From Apoda limacodes (lineage: Eukaryota > Arthropoda > Insecta > Lepidoptera > Limacodidae): a DNA stretch of 64,000 nt. Below, in pieces: positions 54,001 through 63,479 of the stretch. The notes below the pieces were generated by a model. That model was not told the origin of the DNA, did not search any database, and saw nothing but the letters and a program-made list of their open reading frames with translations. The DNA is taken from NCBI GenBank assembly GCA_946406115.1, contig OX291551.1:1612001-1676000 (forward strand), in the 5' to 3' direction. The number at the start of each line of letters is the position of its first letter. Within the stretch, counting starts at the first letter, position 1. The translations under genes were made by a program, and so were the position numbers.

Positions 54001-54740
54001 GACTGCGTTAAGATTTGCGTGAATACCCCTTATGTTGCAAAAATCTACATTATATGTGGATGGAGTAACCGCTGTCAAAACTCTTTTCTTTTTTCTGTTC
54101 CTGGCCATTTTGTTTGAAGTAACTTAGACTACGGATGAGGATTCACTGCACAGACAGCTTAGAAGACAAAAAGTTGCGGTACTAAGACTGCCGAAGCTCA
54201 ACACAGATGATGCGGTTGCTGGCACGGCGGGCGGAAGGGCCCCTGATCCCCCTCTGTTGTAGTAGCCGGGTCCACTCCGGTCTCCTTCTCCGGCACGACT
54301 ACTACTTCAGAGACTTTACACAGGTTGGCGGATCAGCCTCCCAGGGCGGAGATTAAGTGATCCCTGGGTTCGGGAACCCGTTCAACCTGCGGGCGGCCAG
54401 CGGTCAGCCGTTTCATCAGGTCTCCCTGACCGCCGAACCAGCACGCCGCGTCTACGCCGAGCAATGACAGCAACAAGCACCGTCGGTCCTCCGCTGTCCG
54501 CGCAGCGAATCCTCAAAGAGAGAGCTCTGGCAACCTTACTCACCGCCAGGAACACAACACTACTCAATGTTAGTGTTATTGTGGCCGCGGTTTTCTGTAA
54601 GGTGGAGGTACTTCCCCAGTTCGGGCCGCTCATTCGAGCAAGTACTCGCTATGCCCCGCTTTATTTGTTCGGGCAGCTTATTCGAGCGAATACTTGCAGT
54701 GCCCTACCTCTCTTAAAAACTGTTTGTTTTTACAGTGATG
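51072..54740 (-). mobile_element. CR1-clade LINE, intact ORF2
   Basis: A poly-A tail (T run 51074-51092 on the + strand) and 3' UTR (CCTGATGGTAAGCGGTCACC) end the element. The ORF is 51142-54108 and a GC-rich 5' region extends to about 54740. At least four other fragments of this family lie in the window. No ORF1 with recognisable domains is visible in the 5' region, so it may be 5'-truncated in ORF1. The upper limit is approximate. Confidence 0.85.
51142..54108 (-). CDS. CR1 LINE ORF2 protein (endonuclease and reverse transcriptase)
   Basis: 988 codons without interruption. The endonuclease has VDFCNIRGIHANL, ILFLTETQIS, VVILGDFNAHHREWLSS and LGSSDHCLIRTRLSC. The reverse transcriptase has WKTANVHPVPKKGDRSDPSN, YRPIAITSLLSKVMERVI, SLDIAKAFDRVWHRGLLSKL, AGVPQGSVLSPTLFLLHIND and the catalytic IHCYADDSTGD. 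The C-terminus has the family's TLGLWNELPAKVFSKDYS and FFKKEVIRFLKGRQ. The start codon follows the 5' region directly. All catalytic residues are visible, so it may encode an active enzyme. CR1 clade assignment is by motif recognition. Confidence 0.92.
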   Translation of the reverse strand: MARNRKKKRVLTAVTPSTYNVDFCNIRGIHANLNAVHHHLETAQPTILFLTETQISCPADTSYLRYPGYKLEHNFLSRAGVCMFVREDICCRRLHSLEDRDLSILWVRVDHGGHTRIYACLYRSHSGDTDVTRLFTHLSLTTDKVLEQYPTAEVVILGDFNAHHREWLSSRTNNYAGISAHKFALTYGFSQLVLSPTRIPDIEDHTSSLLDLLLTTRPDGYSVSVDAPLGSSDHCLIRTRLSCTQPDPSGPTNWRRVWHYKSADWDGLREFYASYPWRQICYSSEDPDVCAAAVTETILAGMECFIPNLRVAAGVKKRPWFNRPCREAKILKQTAYEAWTTARNNKDPNISELKRKLNAASRFSKKATARAKFQFIGKIGGRLASYPSGSRAFWSLAKAAEGNFCQSSLPPLRKTDGDLAHSAKEKADLLGSLFASNSNVNDEGAVPPTLPWCGKTMPEITITQREVRRALLSLDVHKSSGPDGIPAVVLKQCAPELCPVLTRLFTLSYHTRQFPSSWKTANVHPVPKKGDRSDPSNYRPIAITSLLSKVMERVINTQLLRYLEKHDLISDRQYGFRHGRSTGDLLVYLTHRWALAIESQGEALACSLDIAKAFDRVWHRGLLSKLPSYGVPEGLCKWVASFLSGRSIRAVVDGSCSDSMDINAGVPQGSVLSPTLFLLHINDMLDINNIHCYADDSTGDAYYTGRASIPRSVVEEKREELVSQIEIGLSKVSDWGRENLVRFNPSKTQVCAFTAKKTPFTVVPQFQNTPLSISKSIGILGVDISSDVQFRDHLLGKVKLASKKLGVLNRAKQYFTSGQRLLLYKSQVRPYMEYCCHLWAGAPGYQLGPFDSVQRRAVRIVDDPKLTCGIEPLSLRRDFASLCVFYRLYNGLCSEELFEMMPTATFYHRTARHRQGIHSHTLEPKWSRTVRFQRNFLPRTLGLWNELPAKVFSKDYSMGFFKKEVIRFLKGRQRASDAPGVASVHRLR

Positions 54741-55189
54741 TGACAAAATAACGAGGCAATTGTAATCGAATATTTTTGTAATCTTAATATAATCTGTCGG
54801 TATAATATAAAAAAACGTTATAATTTTATAATATATAATGTACTTAGTATTTAATACAGTTAATAATATGATAAAGGTACGCCCAAACAAAACTTAAGAA
54901 AATTAGTGTCATAATATCAGTCAGATGATTTAAAAAAAACATTAAAAATAAAATTACTTAAGTACGACTTTATATTTATGGTAAAAAATGGCAACCCAAA
55001 ATAGCGTTGTGGGGACCGCCATTTGTGACATTTACAAACAGTCGTCTCTTGTCGTCCCGCACGCATAGACTACGTTCTCCAGTGTTCCTCGTTGTGTATT
55101 TTCTCGTGACTGTTATTGTTGTTATTTTGACTGTTTTTCTTGATATACTGACCTCTGCGCTTATCTGGACTTTTAGTGCATAATAATAA

Positions 55190-56470
55190 TGCCAAAACGC
55201 GGTCAAACATAAAAAAGGGAAACTCTTGAACTAATTATCAAGCTACAAGATTACTTTGAGCGTGAAAGACAAAATGGCGGACCTTTAATTCCTGTCGACC
55301 AGGTCCAAGAACGCATCTCTCAGGCACTTGGAGTGAGCAAACGGACGATAACAAATATTAATAAAGAAAAGTTCGGCTCATCTGGCATCGAAGAAAATAT
55401 TTTACGAACACCAAAAAAGAAACGCAGAACTAAACCTATAACGGACACTGATAGCTTTGATGCCGATGCAATAAGGAATCATATATATGGTTATTGTTCC
55501 AGGAATGAGTACCTTAATAGGTCGATACTTATAGCATCTTTGAAAGCAGCTGATTTATTTAGGGGAGGCAAAACTGCTTTATCTAAAATTTTGACAGATA
55601 TTGAATTTCAATATAAAAAACAAACAAAAGAAAAATTCTTTTAAAAAGAAATGACATAATTTTAAAATGAATTTCTTTTTTTAAGAGAAGCGACAAAAAT
55701 CAATAATTGGACAGTGTCGTTTTCATCGACGAGACATGGCTGAAAGCCAATCACACGTTTTCTCGTTCTTGGACAGATGACACTCAAGCGTCAACGTCGA
55801 AAGTGCCAATGGGTAAAGGAGCACGGCTTATAATATGCCACCACGCTGGTTGTGCAAAGTATGGTTTCGTGGAAAACGGTTTATTGGCATATAAGTCAAA
55901 AACCACTACTGACTACCACGAAGAAATGAATGCGGCTTCATTTAAGGAGTGGTTCCAGGATGTGTTGCTACCAGGCCTGCCAGACCCTTCAGTTATATTA
56001 ATGGATAACGCCCCTTATCATTCGGTGCAAAAAAATAAAACACCTACCCAAGCTAATAGAAAAGAGGAATTGGTCGCTTGCCTGCAAAAAAGTAGAGCTG
56101 ATGAAATTAGTCAATGACCATAAGCCGTCAAATGTTCGATATGAAATAGATGAGTTGGCTCTGGAGTACGGTCATCGCGTTCTCCGAATTCCCCCGTACC
56201 AATGCCAGTACAATGCCATTGAGCTAATTTGGGCTCAAATTAAAGGTTATGCAGCCCGTCATAATACTTCTCCACCGTATGGCATAAAAAAGATGAAGAT
56301 GCTTTTAAAAGAAGCATGCGAAAAAGTCACAAGAGATGACTGGATGAAGGTGGTTGAAAAAACTAAAAAGATTATATTTGATGACTTTGACCGCGATACT
56401 ATAATTGACAATAATGATTATACACGTTAGTGAAGATGACAGCGACTCCTCAAGCGAATTGGAAGATTAA
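55190..56470 (+). pseudogene. DD82E-type transposase, broken
   Basis: A transposase related to the one at 9791-11329. An ATG at 55190 is followed by a stop at 55211-55213. Then comes a helix-turn-helix region (ERISQALGVSKRTITNINKE), a frame break near 55645-55700, the first catalytic motif VVFIDETWLKANHTFSRSW, the second VILMDNAPYHSVQ, a deletion with frameshift at about 56090, and RIPPYQCQYNAIELIWAQIK with the catalytic Glu. The Asp-Glu spacing is about ten residues short because of that deletion. An acidic tail (SEDDSDSSSELED) lies in yet another frame. Confidence 0.8.
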
Positions 56471-56929
56471 ATTGTTTGACATATAGTCTTTATTGTTTAA
56501 GGCTTAAAACTATGTATTTCATAATATACATTTTCCAATAAATTAAGCATTTTTATTTTTCCCTTCGTTAGGTACATTCAGAAATTACGATTCAATTCAA
56601 TTAATTGATTCATTAAAAATTTATTTACATTGTGAATTTTTATTGAATCTATTGAAATATAATTCCTATGAAAAATATAAACATATAAATTAAATTGAAT
56701 GAATATGTATAATGATTACAATAAATAACGTTACTAAATATAATTAATGTTATTTATTGTACATCACTAGTCATGACGAATTGACAGGTGTCAGGAACGC
56801 ATTCTTTGACCGGCCGCACTGTAATTCCATTTAGTTCCGTTAACCTTTAAATATTGCCCTATAGTCACTTTAAAAATAAATAATTAATTTAAAATAAAAC
56901 ATATATTTAAGGGTTCTCCCATACAACAA

Positions 56930-57005
56930 ACGTGATTTTTTTGATGTTTATATAGATAATGGTACGGAACCCATCGTGCGCGAGTCCGACTCGCATTTGG
57001 CCGAT
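56930..57005 (-). repeat. Dispersed repeat, inverted copy of 44396-44485
   Basis: GGTACGGAACCCATCGTGCG and CGAGTCCGACTCGCATTTGG. Same family as 44396 in the opposite orientation. Confidence 0.65.
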
Positions 57006-57166
57006 TTTATAAAATTGCTTAGCTCAATTTTAAGGGGTTGACTTTTGAGATGTTTAGTTCAGGTATGATTAACCAGCAGGCTACTTGGATTAGGTTCGTG
57101 ATATATCTGCAAGCTTCATTCAACGTTACCTGGAGTTTTTAGGGCGATATTAGGATCAGGTTGGAT

Positions 57167-57715
57167 TCAAGGTAGGTTCGGAATCCATCCGAACGAATTA
57201 ATATTCATTATGACTGGTGTGTGGTCTAAAGAACCGTCTAGGCTTAACTCAATTTCTTTGTTACGGTTGTTAATTCCATTTGTAATAAAGAAATCAAGGA
57301 GGTCTGGAATCTTGTGCGGATCAGATGGCCAGTTACCATTCGACCATGACTGCAGATAATTTTGGTCGATGGAGCTTTTTAGTGCACTACCTCCTATGTG
57401 ATTCCCAAAAGTTGTGTTTGGCGTTCTAGTCACCACCGACTATAAAGCGATGACCGAGAGTGAGAAAGAATTGAGAAAACATATCTTTGTTATTTTATGC
57501 CTTGGGCAGTATATCGCAGATAGTATTGTTGGTCCTGCATGGTCTTCTAGTCTTATTGTTGTGGCTTGAATGAATGCAGTTGAGTGTTTTAGGTTCGATT
57601 TAATCACAAGTGCTGTTCTTGCCTGAGAACTGCCACCAGGATAAGGTGGAGTGTAAATGTTATACATGATAAAATTTTCTTGCTGCTGCATGAGATTCCG
57701 ATATGAGTATGGCAT
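57167..57715 (-). pseudogene. Jockey-type LINE endonuclease fragment
   Basis: Two minus-strand frames carry the endonuclease of another LINE: YNIYTPPYPGGSSQARTALV and AGPTILSAIYCPRHKITKI upstream; NGNWPSDPHKIPDLLDFFIT and LSLDGSLDHTPVIMNI downstream. The part between them (expected GDxNAKH region) is degenerate and contains a stop near 57437. No RT follows. Confidence 0.75.
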
Positions 57716-57852
57716 CTAATCTATTTCTAATTAGGATTCTAACAAATTGGATGCCAGAAAATTTATGTTCCCTGTTGCAATCCGAAGTAAATCTATCTTA
57801 AATATAATATTGTTATAAAAATTTGTACATATCAAAAATCAAAATTATAGTC

Positions 57853-58292
57853 TAGGGATGGCGAACCTTTATTAATAAATGTGCCATTTTTTATGAAAAA
57901 ACGATACTGTACCTATGACGTGCCGTCAAAAAATCTTGATTTCTTAATAATAATGGAGAAAAATTAAACGAAATGCTATTAACTTAAAGCTATCTAGGTA
58001 TCTATATTTGCAGTTCGTAATGTTTACAGCAATCGAAATGTTTAATATTATATCTTTATTCAAATTAAAAAAAGATTGGTGTCATTTCTCCTGTTGCAAA
58101 TTAGTTGCTGAAAATCTCACATTAGGGTCGTACTTTGTTACTAAGCAGAATGGAAGCTAAACTAGAGTTCATTTGTAAAAATGACTTGCAGGCATAAGTA
58201 GGTAAAAATTGAAATTTCATAAATTATTGGCGTGCCGGAATTGTTTTGTAGCGTGCCACCAGTGGTACGCGTGCCATGGGTTCGCCATCTCT
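57853..58292. mobile_element. hAT-like MITE
   Basis: Ends TAGGGATGGCGAACC and GGTTCGCCATCTCTGA are inverted copies with one mismatch. Internal GTGCCAT, GACGTGCCGTC and GCGTGCCACCAGTGGTACGC phrases are of the kind seen in hAT-derived non-autonomous repeats. A clean 8-bp target duplication was not identified. Confidence 0.55.
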
Positions 58293-58783
58293 GATCTAGG
58301 GGCTGCAAAGCTTAAATGAATCATACAATCATTTTAATAGTACAGGGCCAGCAACCTAAAAAAGTATATCAACAATAGTATATAAATACTCTAATCGCTA
58401 CAAAATTATTGGCTATAACTCAAAAATTAAAAAAACAAAAACCTGTTCATATGACACCCCATTTGCCCATAAGCTGTTACATTGGCTGGCGGTCCTTCAA
58501 CAAGGATAAAAAATCCTCTAAGACTCTGACCTCCACACACTATTCATTTAATTATATGTTAATTAATAGCTATGTTATTGATTATGATGTGTATTTTACT
58601 TTGGACAACACACAAAAGATCTACCGTTAGCTCTCTCCCTCTGCCTAGTTCTTGATTTTGATACGAAAGTAAAATGGATGACATTGTCACCGTTATTATG
58701 TCCTCTTTTTTATTTTTAATATTTATTATTATTACTTGCTTTTTAAACTAAATTGTCTAATTTTTCGTTTTGTTTTGTTTCAG

Positions 58784-58847
58784 GAGAAAAAAGCCCTGGA
58801 AAAAGACATTTGTGCAGCGGAGGACCGCGCCTCGGAGATGAGCATAG
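58784..58847 (+). CDS. Possible internal exon of an unidentified host gene
   Basis: The polypyrimidine acceptor TTTTGTTTTGTTTCAG ends at 58783. The open segment EKKALEKDICAAEDRASEMS follows and reaches a donor at 58848. It is charged and helix-forming. The donor and the last part of the exon are repeated every 33 bp (see the minisatellite), so the exon could end at 58847, 58880, 58913 or 58946. Gene not recognised. Confidence 0.4.
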
Positions 58848-58960
58848 GTCAGGAGGAGCGCGCTTCGGAGATGAGCATAGGTAAGGAGGAGCGCGCTTCG
58901 GAGATGAGCATAGGTAAGGAGGAGCGTGCTTCGGAGATGAGCATAGGTAAGGAGGGAATT
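58829..58960 (+). repeat. 33-bp minisatellite (about 4 copies) carrying splice donors
   Basis: Four tandem units encode ASEMSIGxEER in one open frame. Each has an AG/GT donor: at 58848 (GTCAGG) and at 58881, 58914 and 58947 (GTAAGG). Confidence 0.85.
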
Positions 58961-59264
58961 TTACGGAGGTCGTTGCTTTTCCCATCCTCGGCTCGTCATG
59001 GCTCTGCCGTTGGACTGTGAATTAATAAATCTTTATTCGCCTAAAATGGAGTATATATTTTTATCTTTTCACGGCTTCCACGCCAAATTTGGTAAAAAAC
59101 AAAACCCATGGGAATTCTCGGTCGAGATAAAAAGTATTCTCCGTCCTTCCCAGTTCCGCCAACTACATCTGCGCCAAACATTGGGTTGCCTCCATGCTTC
59201 GTCGCAACGTGATGGACCGGATCACCTTCATGCTGCTCCATGTTGCAACATAATGTTGCAAAAT

Positions 59265-60665
59265 AATAATTTATCTAAGGCATTTGACTGTGTTCAACAT
59301 GAAAATCTCATCAGGAAGCTACATCACTATGGTATTAGAGACAAAGCTCTCGACCTTTTGACATCCTATATGAGTAGGAGAGTACAGAAAATAGATGTCA
59401 ACGGTGAAAGATCTCCGGGATCAGCAGTCACTATAGGAGTCCCTCAGGGCTCAATTTTAGGTCCTTTTCTATTTCTTATTTATATTAATGATCTCCCATA
59501 TAATGTAAAAAACCATGACATTGTCTTATTTGCTGATGACACCTCTTTGCTTTTTTAAGTTAAGAGACGACAGACATATTATAATGAATTAAGTAATGCC
59601 CTTTCTAAAATTGTAAATTGGTTTAACGCTAATAATTTGTTACTTAATGAAAAAAAAACCAAATGTGTTAAATTTACATTACCAAATGTTAGTCAGAGAC
59701 AGACATGTATTAATATTAATGGCGAGCAATTAGAACTTGTTAATTCAACAGTCTTTCTTGGCATAATGCTGGACTCCAAACTTCAATGGGGTCCTCATAT
59801 TCATAACCTAGCCAAAAAACTTAGCTCTGCTGTGTATGCGATCAAGAAAATAAGACAATTGACCGATGTCGACACTGCAAAAATAGTATATTTTAGCTAT
59901 TTCCATAGTTTAATGACATATGGTATCCTATTGTGGGGTAGCGCTGCTGATGTAAATACAATATTTTTGTTACAAAAAAGGGCAATTCGTGCTATTTATA
60001 AATTAGGATCTAGGATATCTCTGAGGGATAGGTTTAGGGAAATAAAAATTTTAACTTTAGTGTCGCAGTACATATATGAAAATCTTTTATATGTACATCA
60101 AAATATCAATAGTTTCAGCAAGAAAAGTGACGTTCACAAAGTAAATACTAGAAGTAAAAATAAGCTGTTGGTGCATGATACACGTCTACACAAAATAAGT
60201 AACCCTTTTATGGGGCAATGTATACACTTTTACAACAAAGTTCCCAATGAAATTCAAAATCTATCAATAAGTAAATTTAAATCTTTTATCAAGCAGGTAC
60301 TTTGTAAAAAGGCATACTACAATATTTCAGACTATGTAAATGATAAAAATCCTTGGGACTGATGATGCTCAATTACAGGATGCCTAGGTAAACCAAATTA
60401 AAATGGAAATAACATAAAATTGTACGACTAAAAATTTTTTATTTAAAACATTAATTGTATTTTAATTTATTTGTATTATTGATAGTGTTTTTAAAAGAGT
60501 AACTATCGAGTTTCTTGCCGGATTCTTCTCGGTAGAAATCAACAACATTGTGAACCGGCGGGAAGGTGGGAGGGTTCAAAAAATAATATTTTATAACTTT
60601 GACGATTCAAAAGTGATTGTAAAATCCTTATTTGAATAAACCATTTTGACTTTGACTTTGACTTT
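59265..60665 (+). pseudogene. CR1/L2-like LINE, 5'-truncated, one nonsense codon
   Basis: Starts inside the RT (LSKAFDCVQHENLIRKLHHY), then VTIGVPQGSILGPFLFLIYI and the catalytic IVLFADDTSLLF, followed at once by TAA (59556-59558). The same frame continues with VKRRQTYYNELSNALSKIVN and an open C-terminal part to 60362 (LMTYGILLWGSAADVN, NPFMGQCIHFYNKVPNEIQN). The 3' UTR ends AAACCATTTTGACTTTGACT with TTGACT repeats as tail. One stop is the only break seen in this part, so the insertion is fairly young. Confidence 0.8.
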
Positions 60666-60666
60666 A

Positions 60667-61480
60667 ATGGATCAGTAACAATTGATAAAGTAGATGCAGA
60701 AATTACCCCTTGTTGTATGTTACATACATATTAGTCGCGTACAACGCCTTGAAGGCTTTGGGCCTGCCAGAGTGAAGGAGTGGTGTCTTTTTGGCTCCTA
60801 CAGATAGTTTTAGGAAGGGTGCCGGTGGACGTGAGAAGCCGGTTTGAGCACAGGGGAGACTCCGACAAATTTGCAAATTTGGTGGTTTTTTGGAGGAGTG
60901 TCGTCGAGCGGATAACCTCGACGCAAAATTGTGCGCAAGCAAGCGACGCTGGTGTTATAAGTGAGTAAAGATTGTGGTGGTTCCCACCATACTATCGTTT
61001 TCCTCCCGCCTTCATCGGGACAAGCCACGGAAGGATCGGTAAGGTGCCCCCCCTCCCCTAACATATATATTAATGCGTGGTCGCAGCCTTAGATTTTGGG
61101 GGGTCATCTAAGCTCTTGAATGATCCTGGGCGTTGCATACCTGAATGTGCATTATGGTGTGCAACGCCCTATTCACAAAATTTCATATGATCTCCATAAC
61201 TTTGCCTTCTGTAACAATTGAATTCCTTTCAAAAACCCTGACTGAATCTAAAGAATTCTTACTATTCCTTGTCACTTCACCTCTGTCGTTGCGCGGATCA
61301 CCTAGTTCACAGCATAGAAGAGGTACTTAAATGGTAACTTATTTTTTCATAAACCAGATTACTTCTGTTTCAAATACAGGAACCTCGTAATCAGATATCA
61401 CGGCAAAAGCTGAAATGATTTAAACACAACGGTTCCCCTTACACGCGGCAAGGTATACATCCCAGGTAACAACAAACCAA
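60667..61480. other. Intergenic DNA, possible retroelement debris
   Basis: No gene is supported. The stretch 60720-61080 is GC-richer than its surroundings (GAAGGCTTTGGGCCTGCCAG, CCGGTTTGAGCACAGGGGAG) and may be an untranslated part of a retroelement. Not identified. Confidence 0.35.
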
Positions 61481-61639
61481 GTGCTAAACTGAAGCGCCAC
61501 ATAATAGAGGACATCCCGGACGATGACCAACGGAAGATTAGGGTGTCTCTGGAACAGCTGAGAGAAACAACAAAGTCCGGACAGCGACCGAATTACAACG
61601 ACTGAGCCTCTTAAAGTTTGTGGAGTTCAGATGGCTTAA

Positions 61640-61900
61640 AAAGTTAGCAAAGCTCTTCATTGTCGTCATCTGTAAGTCCAATACCGGTGGAGATTTGGTA
61701 TGAAAGTGTGATGGTATCATTCTTCAAAAAGGGAGACTAAACCCTTCTTACTAACTATACTAACTGTCGAGATCGACCAATATCACTCCCAAGCATGAGG
61801 GGGACTTCTCGAATTGGCCGGCAGAAACTTCAAAAAGAAAGCTGTAGGAGAATCCAGTTAGTCAAGGCATTTGGCAAGCTTTGTTAAATCTTCCTGAGGA
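61640..61900 (+). pseudogene. Degenerate LINE RT fragment (RTE-like)
   Basis: The + strand reads VMVSFFKKGD, TLLTNY and CRDRPISLPS around 61700-61790. These correspond to the FKKGD...NYRPISLL region of RTE reverse transcriptases. Stops interrupt it. Confidence 0.4.
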
Positions 61901-61999
61901 CGAAAATCTTTAACCGGAGCAGGGCTAGTCTACATGCTCAAAGTTACTGAGTCGAATCCGAAATCAGGACTTTCAGAAGAGAACTAAAGTTATCCACAT

Positions 62000-62935
62000 A
62001 ACTCGCAGAGTCAGCAAGTAAAGGATGGGCACTAGGTGCCCCGGATGTTGAGATAAATAAAATATTAATAAAATTATTAATATTATTTAATACAAATAAA
62101 GTAATATATTAAAACAAAGACATGATCTCTCGTTGATGATCGTATATTGAATGAATCTAAAAACTTTACAAAAACTACTAATTCTGACTTACTGACTAAG
62201 CATAATGTGACATAGGTTACACGTGTGACCTAATTACGCAGTCAACGTGAGAAAATGCATTTCGCAATTCCTACATGCTACACGAGCTGAAGTTGCAGTA
62301 GTATATTATAGTAGTCATATGCATGGAAATGCAGAGGAAATCGAGAACTCGCGCGCCTTATTTACTTTTATCTTATGTTTGTATTATATTGTTATGTATA
62401 TTATTATTTTTGCTGTTTTGTTTGCAGTCACTCTGGTTTAGTGACAACTAAAAAGGCTCTTACAGAATATCACTGCTAAGGCTTCGGCTACAGCTTAAAC
62501 TGAGCAAGAGACCTTTTTAATACTCAATTATCAGTGTATTCTTCTATATACATATTTATGTTACATAATTGTTTGAGTGTCAAATAAATGTTTTTCTTTT
62601 TCTTCAGGACGATAATTTTAAGCATAGTACTGAATATCAACTGATATGATAATGATGGAATGGGTAGTGGATGACGCTATGCGTTCCCGTTTAGTATCTT
62701 TTTGATGCAAAACCTATATGTGGTGCCCCCACACACAGTAAACCAAAGCAATTTACATACAAGGGTTATTTTACACTAAAATGAAAAGTAAACATAAACC
62801 TTAACTACAAGCTGAAACTATGTTTTCTTCATGTTTTTGTAAAGAGTGTTTTGCACCTATGTCGCCGAAATTTTGTATCCATTGTTGTGATATTTAAGAA
62901 AAGGTCTATGAAAGAAAAGGCTTCGATTGTAAATA
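62000..62935. other. AT-rich DNA without supported gene
   Basis: A sequence at about 62540-62600 (ATATTTATGTTACATAATTG) resembles the tail of the SINE at 11640-11830. Nothing else recognised. Confidence 0.35.
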
Positions 62936-62939
62936 AGAA

Positions 62940-63295
62940 AAATGGCCACTTCCGAACTATTTCTACAAATCTTCGGCCTCTTTTCAAAACTTTATAGTGG
63001 AAGCAGAAAACTCCATACTCCTCCACACAAAATGGGATTTTATTGCCTTTGATCAGAATGGTGATGTTGTCTGCGTAACCAACTGTGTAGTATCATCTGT
63101 CATTAAGACGTTTCAACAGGTCGTCCACAACAATGTTCCACAGCAGTGGAGAGAGCACTCCTCCTTGTGGGCAGCCTTTGGCTACAATGCCTCTTGTAGT
63201 AGTGTTAACTTTGAATTGTACTGCTCTTAGCTTCAGAAGTTGATCAATCCACCCACTTTTGACTCCAAATCTACTAAGAGAGTGGCTGATGCTGT
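62940..63295 (-). pseudogene. LINE reverse transcriptase fragment (I/R1-like)
   Basis: The minus strand reads RFGVKSGWIDQLLKLRAVQF, GIVAKGCPQGGVLSPLLWNI, VVDDLLKRLNDR-stop and GYADNITILIKGNK. The catalytic pair, normally Asp-Asp, is Asp-Asn here. It has a stop and loses similarity after the catalytic motif. Confidence 0.7.
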
Positions 63296-63479
63296 TGTAT
63301 TATAATTATATTTTATACATATCATTACAATACATAAACATAAATACAATACAATACATAAATTTCAAGTCTAATGTTATTAAATGAAATTAATTATGAC
63401 TAAATTTTGATGACTACGTATATATACATAAGTAAGGAGGCATTTTAGGATAATAGAACGAGGGATATTTAGGGGGAGT

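Larger units (their letters stand above)
50810..56821 (+). mobile_element. DD82E-type IS630/Tc1-like element interrupted by a CR1 LINE
   Basis: Inverted ends CAGTCCGGCCGCTCAAAG (from 50810) and its mirror up to 56821 match over about 31 bp with three mismatches. Both are flanked by TA (50808-50809, 56822-56823). The transposase remnant is on the + strand at 55190-56470. A CR1 LINE (about 51072-54740) has inserted between the left end and the transposase. The element lies in an intron of the WASHC3 homologue. Confidence 0.85.

Noticed and set aside
58998..59264. Start of the CR1/L2 ORF at 58998
   Set aside because: Similarity to RT begins only at about 59265; the upstream codons are unrelated sequence that happens to be open in the same frame.
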